From Rhodococcus sp. B7740 (GTDB lineage Bacteria > Actinomycetota > Actinomycetes > Mycobacteriales > Mycobacteriaceae): a DNA stretch of 64,000 nucleotides. The position numbers and the translations under genes are program-made. Positions 57,094 through 64,000 of the stretch are shown here, piece by piece. Position 1 is the stretch's first letter; each line of letters starts with the position of its first letter. The notes under the pieces were generated by a model. That model worked only from the letters and a program-made list of their open reading frames with translations, was not told the origin of the DNA and searched no databases. The DNA lies in NCBI RefSeq assembly GCF_000954115.1, contig NZ_CP010797.1:4402001-4466000 (forward strand). The letters run 5' to 3'.

Positions 57094-57915
57094 ATGAAGG
57101 TTGAAGGCAGAGTTGCCATCGTCACCGGGGGTGGTGGCGGAATCGGCGGTGCCATCGCTGCCCGGCTCACCGAACACGGGGCACGCGTCGTCGTCTCCGA
57201 CCTCGACGAGTCCACGGCCCGGTCCGTGGTCGACGCCATCGAACGCGATCGGCCGGGAACGGCCGTCGCCGCTGCGGCGGATGCGTCGAACAGCGAGGAC
57301 ATTCGACGGCTGATCGCGGTGGCCGAGGATTCGTTCGGACCCGTCGATCTCTACTTCGCCAACGCAGGCATCAGCGGCGCACCCGGACTCGACGTCGCCG
57401 AGCAGGACTGGGACCTCTCGTTCGACGTCAACGTGCGCGCGCACATTCGCGCCGCGCAGTTGCTGGTGCCGGGTTGGCTCGAACGCGGCGAGGGCTACTT
57501 CGTCAGCACCGCGTCCGCGGCCGGCTTGCTCACCCAGATCGGCTCGGCGACCTACGCGACCACCAAGCACGCGGCGGTCGGATTCGCCGAATGGATGAAC
57601 GTCACCTACGGCAACCGTGGCATCCGCGTCAGCTGCCTGTGCCCGATGGGTGTCAACACCAAACTGCTCTACGAGGGACGTGAATCCGGAGATGCATTGG
57701 GAGCGGCGGCAACTGCCGCGGTTCTCAGTGCCGGTGCCGTGCTCGAACCGCTCGACGTCGCCGATGTGGTGCTCGTCGCAATGGACCGCGAGCAGTTCCT
57801 GATCCTGCCGCACGAGAACGTACTGGACATGTACCGCAACAAGGGTGCCGATTACGACCGGTGGTTGCGCGGCATGCGTCGCTACCAGGACAGCTTGCTC
57901 GACAACAACCGATAG
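57094..57915 (+). CDS. Short-chain dehydrogenase/reductase
   Basis: A 273-residue SDR: TGGGGGIGGAIA at about residues 11-22, YFANAGISG, catalytic Ser in FVSTASAAG and YATTK. It lies nine bases before an acyl-CoA dehydrogenase gene and is probably co-transcribed with it. Together they could oxidise an acyl or alcohol side chain, as in mycobacterial lipid or steroid degradation. The specific substrate is unknown. Confidence 0.9.
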   Translation: MKVEGRVAIVTGGGGGIGGAIAARLTEHGARVVVSDLDESTARSVVDAIERDRPGTAVAAAADASNSEDIRRLIAVAEDSFGPVDLYFANAGISGAPGLDVAEQDWDLSFDVNVRAHIRAAQLLVPGWLERGEGYFVSTASAAGLLTQIGSATYATTKHAAVGFAEWMNVTYGNRGIRVSCLCPMGVNTKLLYEGRESGDALGAAATAAVLSAGAVLEPLDVADVVLVAMDREQFLILPHENVLDMYRNKGADYDRWLRGMRRYQDSLLDNNR

Positions 57916-57924
57916 GGGCCCACC

Positions 57925-59130
57925 GTGGCATTTTTCGAGACCTCCGACCGCGCGAAGAAGTACGAGTCGGATCTGTTGGAGTTCATGGACTCTCACATCT
58001 ATCCGGCCGAGGCAGTGTACGAGCAGCAGATGCTCGAGTCGGGTGACCCACACTTTCAGCCGCCGATCATCGAGGACCTGAAGAAGGAAGCGCGCTCGCG
58101 TGGACTGTGGAATCTGTTCCACCCGCATCCCGAGTGGGGCCCGGGCCTGACCAACCTCGAATACGCACCGCTGGCCGAGATCATGGGCCGCAGCCTGCTC
58201 GCTCCCGAGGCATGCAACTGCAACGCTCCGGACACCGGCAACATGGAGGTGTTCACGCTCTTCGGCACCGACGAGCACAAAGAGAAGTACTTGAAGCCGT
58301 TGCTGGACGGCACCATTCGTTCTGCCTTCGCGATGACCGAGCCCGACGTGGCCAGCTCCGATGCCACCAACATCGCGATGAAGATGGAGCGCGACGGTGA
58401 CGATTTCATTCTCAACGGGCGCAAGTGGTGGACGTCCAATGCGATGCACAAGAACTGCAAGGTGCTCATCGTGATGGGCAAGACCGATCCCGAGGCGGCC
58501 ACGCACCGCCAGCAGTCGATGCTGGTGGTACCCATCGACGCACCCGGTGTCACGGTGCTGCGCAACCTGCCGGTGTTCGGGTACATCGACCGCGAAGGCC
58601 ACGCCGAGGTGCTCTTCGAGGACGTGCGGGTGCCGGCGAAGGATGTGCTGAAGGGACCGGGTGAGGGCTTCGCCATCAGCCAGGCCCGCTTGGGGCCGGG
58701 CCGGATCCACCACGCCATGCGCACGATCGGCGTGGCCGAGCGTGCACTCGAATTGCTCTGTCGCCGTGCGGTATCGCGAGTGACGTTCGGCAAGCCGGTG
58801 GCGATGCGTGCGAACATCCAGGACTGGATCGCCGAGGCGCGCATCGAGATCGAGAAGACTCGACTGCTCACGTTCAAAGCCGCGTACCTGATGGATACCG
58901 TCGGGAACAAGGAAGCGCGTACCGAGATCGCCGCCATCAAGGTTGCGGCACCGGAGATGGCGCTGAAGATCATCGATCGTGCCATCCAGGTTCACGGCGG
59001 AGGCGGAGTATCCAACGACTTCCCGCTCGCGATGATGTACGCGCACATCCGCACGCTGCGGCTCGCCGACGGTCCGGACGAGGTGCACAAGATGTCCATC
59101 GCGAAGATGGAGCTGAAGAAATACCTGTGA
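57925..59130 (+). CDS. Acyl-CoA dehydrogenase (ACAD10/11-like)
   Basis: A 401-residue FAD enzyme introducing a 2,3-double bond into an acyl-CoA. It has [25 protein letters not shown], and [16 protein letters not shown]. Where the classical catalytic Glu (IYEGT) would be, it reads [10 protein letters not shown], an Asp in place of Glu, as in the ACAD10/11 subgroup. The start is GTG at 57925. It is paired with the upstream SDR. Confidence 0.93.
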   Translation: MAFFETSDRAKKYESDLLEFMDSHIYPAEAVYEQQMLESGDPHFQPPIIEDLKKEARSRGLWNLFHPHPEWGPGLTNLEYAPLAEIMGRSLLAPEACNCNAPDTGNMEVFTLFGTDEHKEKYLKPLLDGTIRSAFAMTEPDVASSDATNIAMKMERDGDDFILNGRKWWTSNAMHKNCKVLIVMGKTDPEAATHRQQSMLVVPIDAPGVTVLRNLPVFGYIDREGHAEVLFEDVRVPAKDVLKGPGEGFAISQARLGPGRIHHAMRTIGVAERALELLCRRAVSRVTFGKPVAMRANIQDWIAEARIEIEKTRLLTFKAAYLMDTVGNKEARTEIAAIKVAAPEMALKIIDRAIQVHGGGGVSNDFPLAMMYAHIRTLRLADGPDEVHKMSIAKMELKKYL

Positions 59131-59146
59131 AGGTAGCCCACCGTAG

Positions 59147-59165
59147 CAAGGTGAGCCTGTGCTAA
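59147..59165 (+). promoter_or_regulatory. Candidate IdeR/DmdR iron box
   Basis: CAAGGTGAGCCTGTGCTAA matches 14 of 19 positions of TTAGGTGAGCCTAACCTAA, a known form of the actinobacterial iron-repressor box. It sits nine bases before the ATG of a siderophore-binding lipoprotein gene, so iron repression is expected. Confidence 0.5.
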
Positions 59166-59174
59166 CTTCTGCGG

Positions 59175-60158
59175 ATGAAACGGACATTCCTGGGGTGTGT
59201 GCTCGTTCTGACAACCGCGTCGGCGCCGGTCGCGTGCAGTAGCGGGGCAGCCGACGACGCCGGAACCGACGCCCGCACCGTCACGATCGACACACTTGCC
59301 GGGCCGACACAGATCACGGGAACGCCGGAGCGCATAGTCGCCTTCGGGCAGCAGTGGGTCGACGCGCTGCTGGAATTCGATGTGCAACCCGTCGGGTACG
59401 TCTCTGCCGGATCGAACGGCGACGAACGTGGGCTCTACCCCTGGCAGTCGGCAGTGAGTTCCGATGCCGAGATGCTCGACCCGGCTGCAGTCGGCCAGAT
59501 GGACGGTGCGGTGCCGACCGAGCAGATCGCGGCGCTGCAGCCGGATCTGATCTTGGTGTCGGGGATCGCGTCGATCGAACCGTATGAAGGTCTGGCGGAT
59601 TTCGCACCGACAATCTTGCCCAAGTCGGACAGGGTCGAGACCTGGGAATCGCAGATCGAGACCCTCGGCCTTGTGCTCGATCGGGAAGACGACGCTCGGC
59701 GAATCATCGACGAGGGCCACGCCGTCACCGACGACATCAAGAAGGACTATCCGGGACTCGACGGAAAGACAGCGGTGCTCTCTCAGTTCGTCTTCGACTC
59801 CCAGCAGCTTGCTGTCGTCGCCGACCCCGAAGACGGCGCTGCCCAGGTGTTCGGCAGCATCGGGCTCAGTGTGCCGCAGAGTCTGGTCGATTCACCCGAC
59901 ATCTCGCACGGACGCATCGTGCTCAGCCCCGAGCGTCTCGACGTGTTGACGGCCGATCTGGTCGTGATGCTTCCCAACGGGGGAACGCGGGAAGACCTGG
60001 AGAAGCTTCCGGGATTCTCGACTCTGCCTGCGGCGGCGGGTGGTGGAGTAGCCGTGGTGGACTACGCTACGGTCGTCGGTTTCAATACACCGTCGAAGGC
60101 GTCGGTCGAGCACTCGCTGAACAAGATTCGGCCACAACTCGAGGCGGTGGCGACTTAG
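59175..60158 (+). CDS. Iron-siderophore ABC transporter substrate-binding lipoprotein
   Basis: A 327-residue type III periplasmic-binding-fold lipoprotein. A signal peptide ends in the lipobox APVAC, putting the acylated Cys at residue 21. Core features are ERIVAFGQQWVDALLEFDVQPVGY and LQPDLILVSG, as in FepB/FhuD-like proteins. No permease or ATPase gene lies beside it, so it must use a transporter elsewhere. An IdeR-like box precedes it. The stop overlaps the next gene's stop on the opposite strand. Confidence 0.9.
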   Translation: MKRTFLGCVLVLTTASAPVACSSGAADDAGTDARTVTIDTLAGPTQITGTPERIVAFGQQWVDALLEFDVQPVGYVSAGSNGDERGLYPWQSAVSSDAEMLDPAAVGQMDGAVPTEQIAALQPDLILVSGIASIEPYEGLADFAPTILPKSDRVETWESQIETLGLVLDREDDARRIIDEGHAVTDDIKKDYPGLDGKTAVLSQFVFDSQQLAVVADPEDGAAQVFGSIGLSVPQSLVDSPDISHGRIVLSPERLDVLTADLVVMLPNGGTREDLEKLPGFSTLPAAAGGGVAVVDYATVVGFNTPSKASVEHSLNKIRPQLEAVAT

Positions 60159-61192
60159 CTCCGGGGTGACCAAGCCGGGTCCCGGCCGATGAACGCCATC
60201 AGCTTGTCCTGTGGGGATGCGTCGTCGGCGACAGGGACGGCGGGGCCGTACTGCCCACTGTCCCGCAACATCTGCTCCATCGGTCGCATGGCCTCCAGGG
60301 CTGCAGCGCAGCGCTCCTGACCCAGATCCGGCTCTCGGCCAAGGGCTTTCGCCAGGTCCCAGGAGTGCATCCAGACGTCGGCGGTATAGAACATCTCGAT
60401 CGCCTTGTCCACCGGCATGTCTCCGGTGTGCGGGTTGCTCAGAATCCGGCCGGCGGGGTCGTCGAGAATTGCCTGGATGTCTGCGACGTGCTGGGTCCAG
60501 GCCGCGGCCGGGTCGGCTTCGACGTCCAGAGTCTGCAGTTCGATACCGGCCCCGCCGGCGAGAAAACCGCGAGACCACTCGATCAGGTGCTTCACGACAT
60601 CGATTGCGGCCCAGCCTGATACCGGGCTCGGGCGTGACCAGTCCTCGGTCGATGCGGACGCGGCGAGCTCACTGAACCGCGCCGCATCCTGCATGTGCTG
60701 CTGGGCCGGACCTGAGCTGTGCCCGAGCAGCTCGTCGAGCTTGTCGTAGCCCTCCTTCACGCCTACGTCCATTCCACTGGAGAGCATGCCGTCGCGAGAG
60801 GCGAAGTCCGACATCACACTGAGCACTCTGAGCAGCGTGCCCCCGCCCTCGCGGTTCTCGAACGTGAGCGTCTCGAGCGCGACCGAATCTGGCTGGCCCT
60901 CGTAGGTGAAGGTCCACACGATGCGTTCGTTCGGGCGCACCTCGTGGAAGCTGCCGAAGAAGGAGGCAATTTCCTCACCGTCACGGTCGTTGGCGAACGC
61001 CCACGCGCCTCCGGTATGGCCCTGCCACTTCAGGATTCGGGTCGTCAACGATCGCGGACCAACCCACTGGCGATACAGTTCGGGGTCGATGTGAGCGCGA
61101 AACACCCGCTCCGGTGCCGCATCGAACTCTCGAATGATCTCGATCGTGGGGACTTTCTCGTCCGCAACGATCTCGGTTTCGTGCGCGGTCAT
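60155..61192 (-). CDS. SRPBCC (AHSA1-type) domain fused to a maleylpyruvate isomerase-like (DinB) domain
   Basis: A 345-residue two-domain protein. Residues about 15-155 are an AHSA1/START-like fold (TIEIIREFDAAPERVFRAHID, then RIVWTFTYEGQPDS). Residues about 160-345 match the mycothiol-dependent maleylpyruvate isomerase/TIGR03086 four-helix domain (SPVSGWAAIDVVKHLIEW, with a later ADVWMHSWDLAKALG). It starts four bases inside the ArsR regulator gene (ATGA), so the two are coupled. ArsR-SRPBCC pairs are common; the extra domain is a less usual fusion. No substrate is known. Confidence 0.87.
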   Translation of the reverse strand: MTAHETEIVADEKVPTIEIIREFDAAPERVFRAHIDPELYRQWVGPRSLTTRILKWQGHTGGAWAFANDRDGEEIASFFGSFHEVRPNERIVWTFTYEGQPDSVALETLTFENREGGGTLLRVLSVMSDFASRDGMLSSGMDVGVKEGYDKLDELLGHSSGPAQQHMQDAARFSELAASASTEDWSRPSPVSGWAAIDVVKHLIEWSRGFLAGGAGIELQTLDVEADPAAAWTQHVADIQAILDDPAGRILSNPHTGDMPVDKAIEMFYTADVWMHSWDLAKALGREPDLGQERCAAALEAMRPMEQMLRDSGQYGPAVPVADDASPQDKLMAFIGRDPAWSPRS

Positions 61193-61548
61193 GACACTTC
61201 CTTCGTCTCGGTGGTCTTGTCGTCTGCGATGGTTTCCAGCAGGGCATCGAGGCGTCGATACCGTTGCTCTGCTTCCTGGCGATAACGCTCGATCCATTTC
61301 GTCATCAGGCCGAACACCTCGGCGTCGAGATGCACCGGACGACGCTGGGCATCCTTGCTGCGGGTGACCAATCCGGCCGCTTCGAGCACCTTCACGTGCT
61401 TCGACACCGCTTGCAGGCTGATGTCGTACGACTCGGCCAGCTCGCTGACGTTCGCATCCGCCCGGGCGAGTCGAGCGACGATGTCGCGTCGCGTCGGGTC
61501 GGCCAAGGCCGCGAACGTCCTGTTGAGCTGCTCTGTTCGATCGTCCAT
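61189..61548 (-). CDS. ArsR family transcriptional regulator
   Basis: A 119-residue winged-helix regulator: ALADPTRRDIVARLARADAN, then SLQAVSKHVKVLEAAGLVTRSK. No metal-binding Cys are seen, as in the SRPBCC-linked, non-metal branch. It is the first gene of a coupled pair with the SRPBCC fusion gene. Its promoter carries a palindrome over the -35 hexamer, consistent with autorepression. Confidence 0.93.
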   Translation of the reverse strand: MDDRTEQLNRTFAALADPTRRDIVARLARADANVSELAESYDISLQAVSKHVKVLEAAGLVTRSKDAQRRPVHLDAEVFGLMTKWIERYRQEAEQRYRRLDALLETIADDKTTETKEVS

Positions 61549-61574
61549 GGTGTCCTCGCTGTGTGGTGCCGCCG

Positions 61575-61615
61575 AGAATAGGCCGCCCGCCGAACGTAGT
61601 CAACCAGTTGGTTGA
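61575..61615 (-). promoter_or_regulatory. Promoter and operator of the ArsR-SRPBCC pair
   Basis: On the minus strand TTGACT (61598-61603) and TATTCT (61575-61580) are 17 bases apart. TCAACCA-GT-TGGTTGA (61600-61615), with perfect 7-bp arms, overlaps the -35 hexamer. This is a likely ArsR operator. It may also affect the divergent kinase gene starting at 61640. Confidence 0.65.
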
Positions 61616-61639
61616 TAAAGGGATCGCCTACCCTGGGCC

Positions 61640-62284
61640 ATGAGCGTCGGTGATGACATGGTGCGAGACGTGCTCTCCCATGCTCCGGGCCATCCGCTCC
61701 GGGTGGCCATCGACGGAGTGACGGCTTCCGGTAAGTCCACGTGCGCACGATGGCTCGTGGATGCTGTTGCAGCACATGGTCGTCCGTCCCTGCATGTGAC
61801 GATGGACGGTTTTCATCACCGGCGCGCCCACCGTTACCGACAGGGTCGGGCGTCGGCCCTCGGCTACTACCGGGATGCCTACGACTTCGACGCGCTCCGA
61901 ACACACGTGCTGATTCCGTTGGGACCGGACGGAAGCGGCGAAATCCGGCGTCGGATTATCGATCTGGCGTCCGATGAGCCGGTGGAAGATCCGCCTGAGC
62001 CGGTGCCTACCGACGCGATCGTGGTCGTGGACGGAACATTTCTCCATCGGCCGCCGCTGCCCGACTGCTGGGACTACACCGTCTTCGTCGACACCCCCAT
62101 GGAACTCGCGCGAGCCCGAGGTGTCGCCAGGGATGCGGATGCGCTCGGCGGCACGGAAGCGGCAGGTAGAGCCTTCGATCAGCGCTATCACGCGGCGTGC
62201 CGGATCTATCTCGACGAGGTGGGTCCACGCGAGCGAGCTACTCGGGTGCTTCCGGGTATTGACAGTCTGCTGTCAATCGAGTGA
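61640..62284 (+). CDS. Uridine kinase-like P-loop kinase
   Basis: A 214-residue P-loop NTPase of the uridine/pantothenate kinase type: Walker A DGVTASGKST near residue 26, then TMDGFHHRRAHRY and YYRDAYDFDALRTHVL. The DGTFLHRP strand holds the Walker B-like Asp. Its substrate is unproven; this branch is often annotated as uridine kinase. The 3' end overlaps the first of two operators for the next operon. Confidence 0.87.
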   Translation: MSVGDDMVRDVLSHAPGHPLRVAIDGVTASGKSTCARWLVDAVAAHGRPSLHVTMDGFHHRRAHRYRQGRASALGYYRDAYDFDALRTHVLIPLGPDGSGEIRRRIIDLASDEPVEDPPEPVPTDAIVVVDGTFLHRPPLPDCWDYTVFVDTPMELARARGVARDADALGGTEAAGRAFDQRYHAACRIYLDEVGPRERATRVLPGIDSLLSIE

Positions 62285-62306
62285 TGATTGACAGCATCCT
62301 GTCAAT
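62258..62306. promoter_or_regulatory. Two perfect palindromic operators before the DJ-1/PfpI-MarR operon
   Basis: ATTGACA-N6-TGTCAAT occurs twice, at 62258-62277 and 62287-62306, with centres 29 bases apart (about three helical turns). The first copy overlaps the last codons of the kinase gene. The second lies 18 bases before the ATG at 62325. Each contains TTGACA, a consensus -35. They are likely sites for the MarR protein encoded in the operon. Confidence 0.75.
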
Positions 62307-62324
62307 CTACTCGGAGGACGTTCG

Positions 62325-62927
62325 ATGACCACCACCATTGCGCTCTATGCCACCGACGCCATGGCCGACTGGGAGTACGGATACCTCATCGCCGGACTTG
62401 CCATGGCCCGTGAACAAGACCCGGACGCCAACCGGCTGATCATCGCCTCCGAGGCCGGGGAGGCTGTCACAACGATGGGAGGTGTCCGCATCGTTCCCGA
62501 CGTCTCGGTCGCCGATCTTCCGACCCTCGATGCCCTGATTCTGCCCGGTGCGGACACTTGGAACTCCGGGCACGACACGGTTCTGACGCTGGCCGCCGAA
62601 CTGGTTGCGGCGGGGAAACCGATCGCGGCGATTTGCGGTGCCACCTACGGGCTCGCCCGGACCGGACTGCTCGACAACAGGCCGCACACCTCGAATGCAG
62701 CCGAGTTCCTCACGCAAGCAATCGAATACCGCGGTGCCGAGCATTATCGGGACGACCGAGCAGTGTCCGACGGCACAGTGATCACCGCGGGAGGCGTGAA
62801 CCCGCTCGAGTTCGCGAAGCTGGTATTCGAGCGGTTGAACGTGTTTCCGCAGCCCGTCGTCGATGCCTGGTACGGCCTCTACAAGACGGGGGATCGCAAG
62901 TACTACGACCAGCTCGTGAACGCATGA
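62325..62927 (+). CDS. DJ-1/PfpI family protein
   Basis: A 200-residue class I glutamine-amidotransferase-like protein. The nucleophile-elbow Cys is in AAICGATYGLAR, with GADTWNSGHD before it. The C-terminal part (VVDAWYGLYKTGDRKYYDQL) is typical of the YdeA-like branch found beside MarR regulators. Members include glyoxalase III and stress proteins; the activity here is unknown. It is coupled by ATGA to the MarR gene and preceded by twin operators. Confidence 0.9.
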   Translation: MTTTIALYATDAMADWEYGYLIAGLAMAREQDPDANRLIIASEAGEAVTTMGGVRIVPDVSVADLPTLDALILPGADTWNSGHDTVLTLAAELVAAGKPIAAICGATYGLARTGLLDNRPHTSNAAEFLTQAIEYRGAEHYRDDRAVSDGTVITAGGVNPLEFAKLVFERLNVFPQPVVDAWYGLYKTGDRKYYDQLVNA

Positions 62928-63388
62928 AGCGGCGCACACCCGAGGGCGATGCGCTGACAGAGTTGGTGTTGCCCGTCTTCGAGCTCAACGGCGAATTTCT
63001 CGCTGCCGCACACGACATCACGGAGCCGACGGGTCTGACGCCGGCGTGGTGGCAGGTTCTCGGTGCCACCCTGGACGAGCCGTTGTCGGTCGCCGACATC
63101 GCGCGACGCGTCGGGCTCGGGTTGGCGCGGCAGAGTGTGCAGCGGACGGCAAATCTGTTGGTGGACAAAGGTTGGGCCGTCTACGTCGACAACCCGAACC
63201 ACAAGCGCGCAAAGCTGTTGGAACCCACCCCCAAGGGGCGGGACACCGTTGCACAGCTGCGGGATGCGCAACATGCATGGTCCGATGCCGTGGGAGCCGC
63301 TGTGGGAGAGAGTGAACTGCGTGCCTTCTCCGCCACCCTCGGCAAGATCCTGGCGGCATCCCGGCACTATCGCGGCGGCAGTGCATAA
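62924..63388 (+). CDS. MarR family transcriptional regulator
   Basis: A 154-residue winged-helix regulator: TPAWWQVLGATLDEPLSVAD, the recognition helix region VGLGLARQSVQRTANLLVDK, and the wing NPNHKRAKLLEPTPKG. Its ATG overlaps the stop of the DJ-1/PfpI gene. It probably represses its own operon through the ATTGACA-N6-TGTCAAT sites and is released by a small effector. Confidence 0.93.
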   Translation: MKRRTPEGDALTELVLPVFELNGEFLAAAHDITEPTGLTPAWWQVLGATLDEPLSVADIARRVGLGLARQSVQRTANLLVDKGWAVYVDNPNHKRAKLLEPTPKGRDTVAQLRDAQHAWSDAVGAAVGESELRAFSATLGKILAASRHYRGGSA

Positions 63389-63395
63389 TTCGGGC

Positions 63396-64000
63396 ATGAC
63401 TGCGCTCGGGGTACTGCTGACCGGATTGCTGGCAGGATTGTCGATGCAGCCGGACGGGATCGATATCCTCCGCGACACCGGCTTCGGCGGGGTGCTGTTT
63501 TCCAGTGGCGGCGGAGGAGTCGCGGTGGCAGTGATTCTGGCGTCGGGTCTGGCGATGTTCGTTCGTCGGCGCAGTATTCTGGCCGGCCTGTCCATCGCCG
63601 CTGCTGTCGCCATCGGCGGCTCGGTGCTGCTGCTCTCGTCCGACTTCGTCGAGGTGGTGGCAGGTGGAGTTCTGTTGGGATGCAGCGCAGTACATGCCAA
63701 TCGCGAACGAGTTCGTCAGGCGCTGCTGGCCGCGTCGTTCGTTCTCGGACTGCTCAGCACAGGCGCGATCGAAGCGTTGCAGTACCCAGGCATTCCACGG
63801 CGTTACGCCGACTACCTCGCCGAGTCCGAGCTGGGTACACCGGTGGTCGTGCCGGTGCTCTGCGTGCTCGTGGGGTTGGTAGCGGCGTGGGCGGCTCGCG
63901 TCGAAAGCCAGGCCCACAGCCCGGCCACCGATCGTGGTGTTCGCGCGGTCTCGGCGATACTGCTGGTGGCCATCGGTGGGCTATTGCTCGATATGCTGTT
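63396..64000 (+). CDS. Multi-helix membrane protein, truncated by the window edge
   Basis: An open frame from ATG 63396 to the end of the window, at least 201 residues. It begins MTALGVLLTGLLAGLSMQPD and contains about six hydrophobic helices, including VAVAVILASGLAMFV, SIAAAVAIGGSVLLL and VVVPVLCVLVGLVAAWAA. I do not recognise the family. It begins seven bases after the MarR stop and may be the third gene of that operon, possibly a transporter for the inducing compound. That is inference. Confidence 0.7.
   Translation, partial: MTALGVLLTGLLAGLSMQPDGIDILRDTGFGGVLFSSGGGGVAVAVILASGLAMFVRRRSILAGLSIAAAVAIGGSVLLLSSDFVEVVAGGVLLGCSAVHANRERVRQALLAASFVLGLLSTGAIEALQYPGIPRRYADYLAESELGTPVVVPVLCVLVGLVAAWAARVESQAHSPATDRGVRAVSAILLVAIGGLLLDML

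Noticed and set aside
56164..59214. A 1016-residue minus-strand ORF opposite rhodanese, SDR and acyl-CoA dehydrogenase genes
   Set aside because: It spans three well-supported plus-strand genes and their gaps and shows no domain. It is a chance open frame in high-GC DNA.

Overview
The window is GC-rich chromosomal DNA from an actinobacterium of the order Mycobacteriales, most likely Rhodococcus or a close relative. The evidence is the codon usage, GTG starts, apparently leaderless genes, a mycothiol-dependent-type domain, 13E12-type DUF222/HNH and CGNR regulators. The gene order tad minor pilin - DEAD helicase - csp - small conserved protein - topA - holB also matches the Mycobacterium tuberculosis Rv3655c to Rv3644c neighbourhood in a rearranged form.

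Positions 1-4530 look acquired. An intact IS21-family element (82-2520) with a 4-bp target duplication splits the end of an unknown gene that had been ATGA-coupled to the next ORF. It is followed by an AT-richer 411-residue protein of unknown function. The region abuts a decayed tad (Flp pilus) locus: a headless DUF4244 pilin fragment and a truncated, frameshifted TadE. Only the last TadE-like gene is intact. Then come an FMN-dependent alpha-hydroxy-acid oxidase, a HadA-like dehydratase, an array of 85-bp tandem repeats and an MrfA-like helicase.

Positions 10500-25600 are mostly housekeeping: csp, topA, holB, tRNA-Thr(CGT), oxidoreductases, an exported lipase-like hydrolase, an ABC exporter with a LolA-like protein, and a DNA-repair pair (HEAT-repeat alkylation repair protein and a spore-photoproduct-lyase-like radical SAM enzyme). 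A PAS-GGDEF diguanylate cyclase and a sugar epimerase follow.

Positions 28700-38250 hold an aromatic-catabolic locus built around an IclR regulator. One arm (MFS, DUF3237, extradiol-type VOC dioxygenase, FAH-family hydrolase) is divergent from the regulator. The other arm (FAD hydroxylase, carotenoid/lignostilbene-type oxygenase, aldehyde dehydrogenase) lies downstream. Both arms have the same candidate operator, TGTCCT-N8-GGAC. I infer oxidative cleavage of a phenylpropenoid or stilbenoid to an aldehyde, its oxidation, ring hydroxylation and ring fission.

Positions 38250-52500 contain small regulators and transporters, an EthR/EthA-like TetR-SDR-Baeyer-Villiger monooxygenase locus, a protealysin-like M4 protease with an emfourin-type inhibitor gene, a phospholipase D - PfkB kinase - SurE operon, an aldo/keto reductase, and a 3-oxoacid CoA-transferase with its IclR regulator.

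Positions 52500-64000 show two broken or recoded genes: a DUF222/HNH gene split at a possible -1 slippery heptamer, and an Old Yellow Enzyme gene with TGA at a usually conserved Trp. They also hold a rhodanese, an SDR/acyl-CoA dehydrogenase pair, an orphan siderophore-binding lipoprotein behind an IdeR-like box, an ArsR/SRPBCC pair, a kinase, and a DJ-1/PfpI-MarR operon preceded by two perfect palindromic operators. A membrane-protein gene runs off the right edge.
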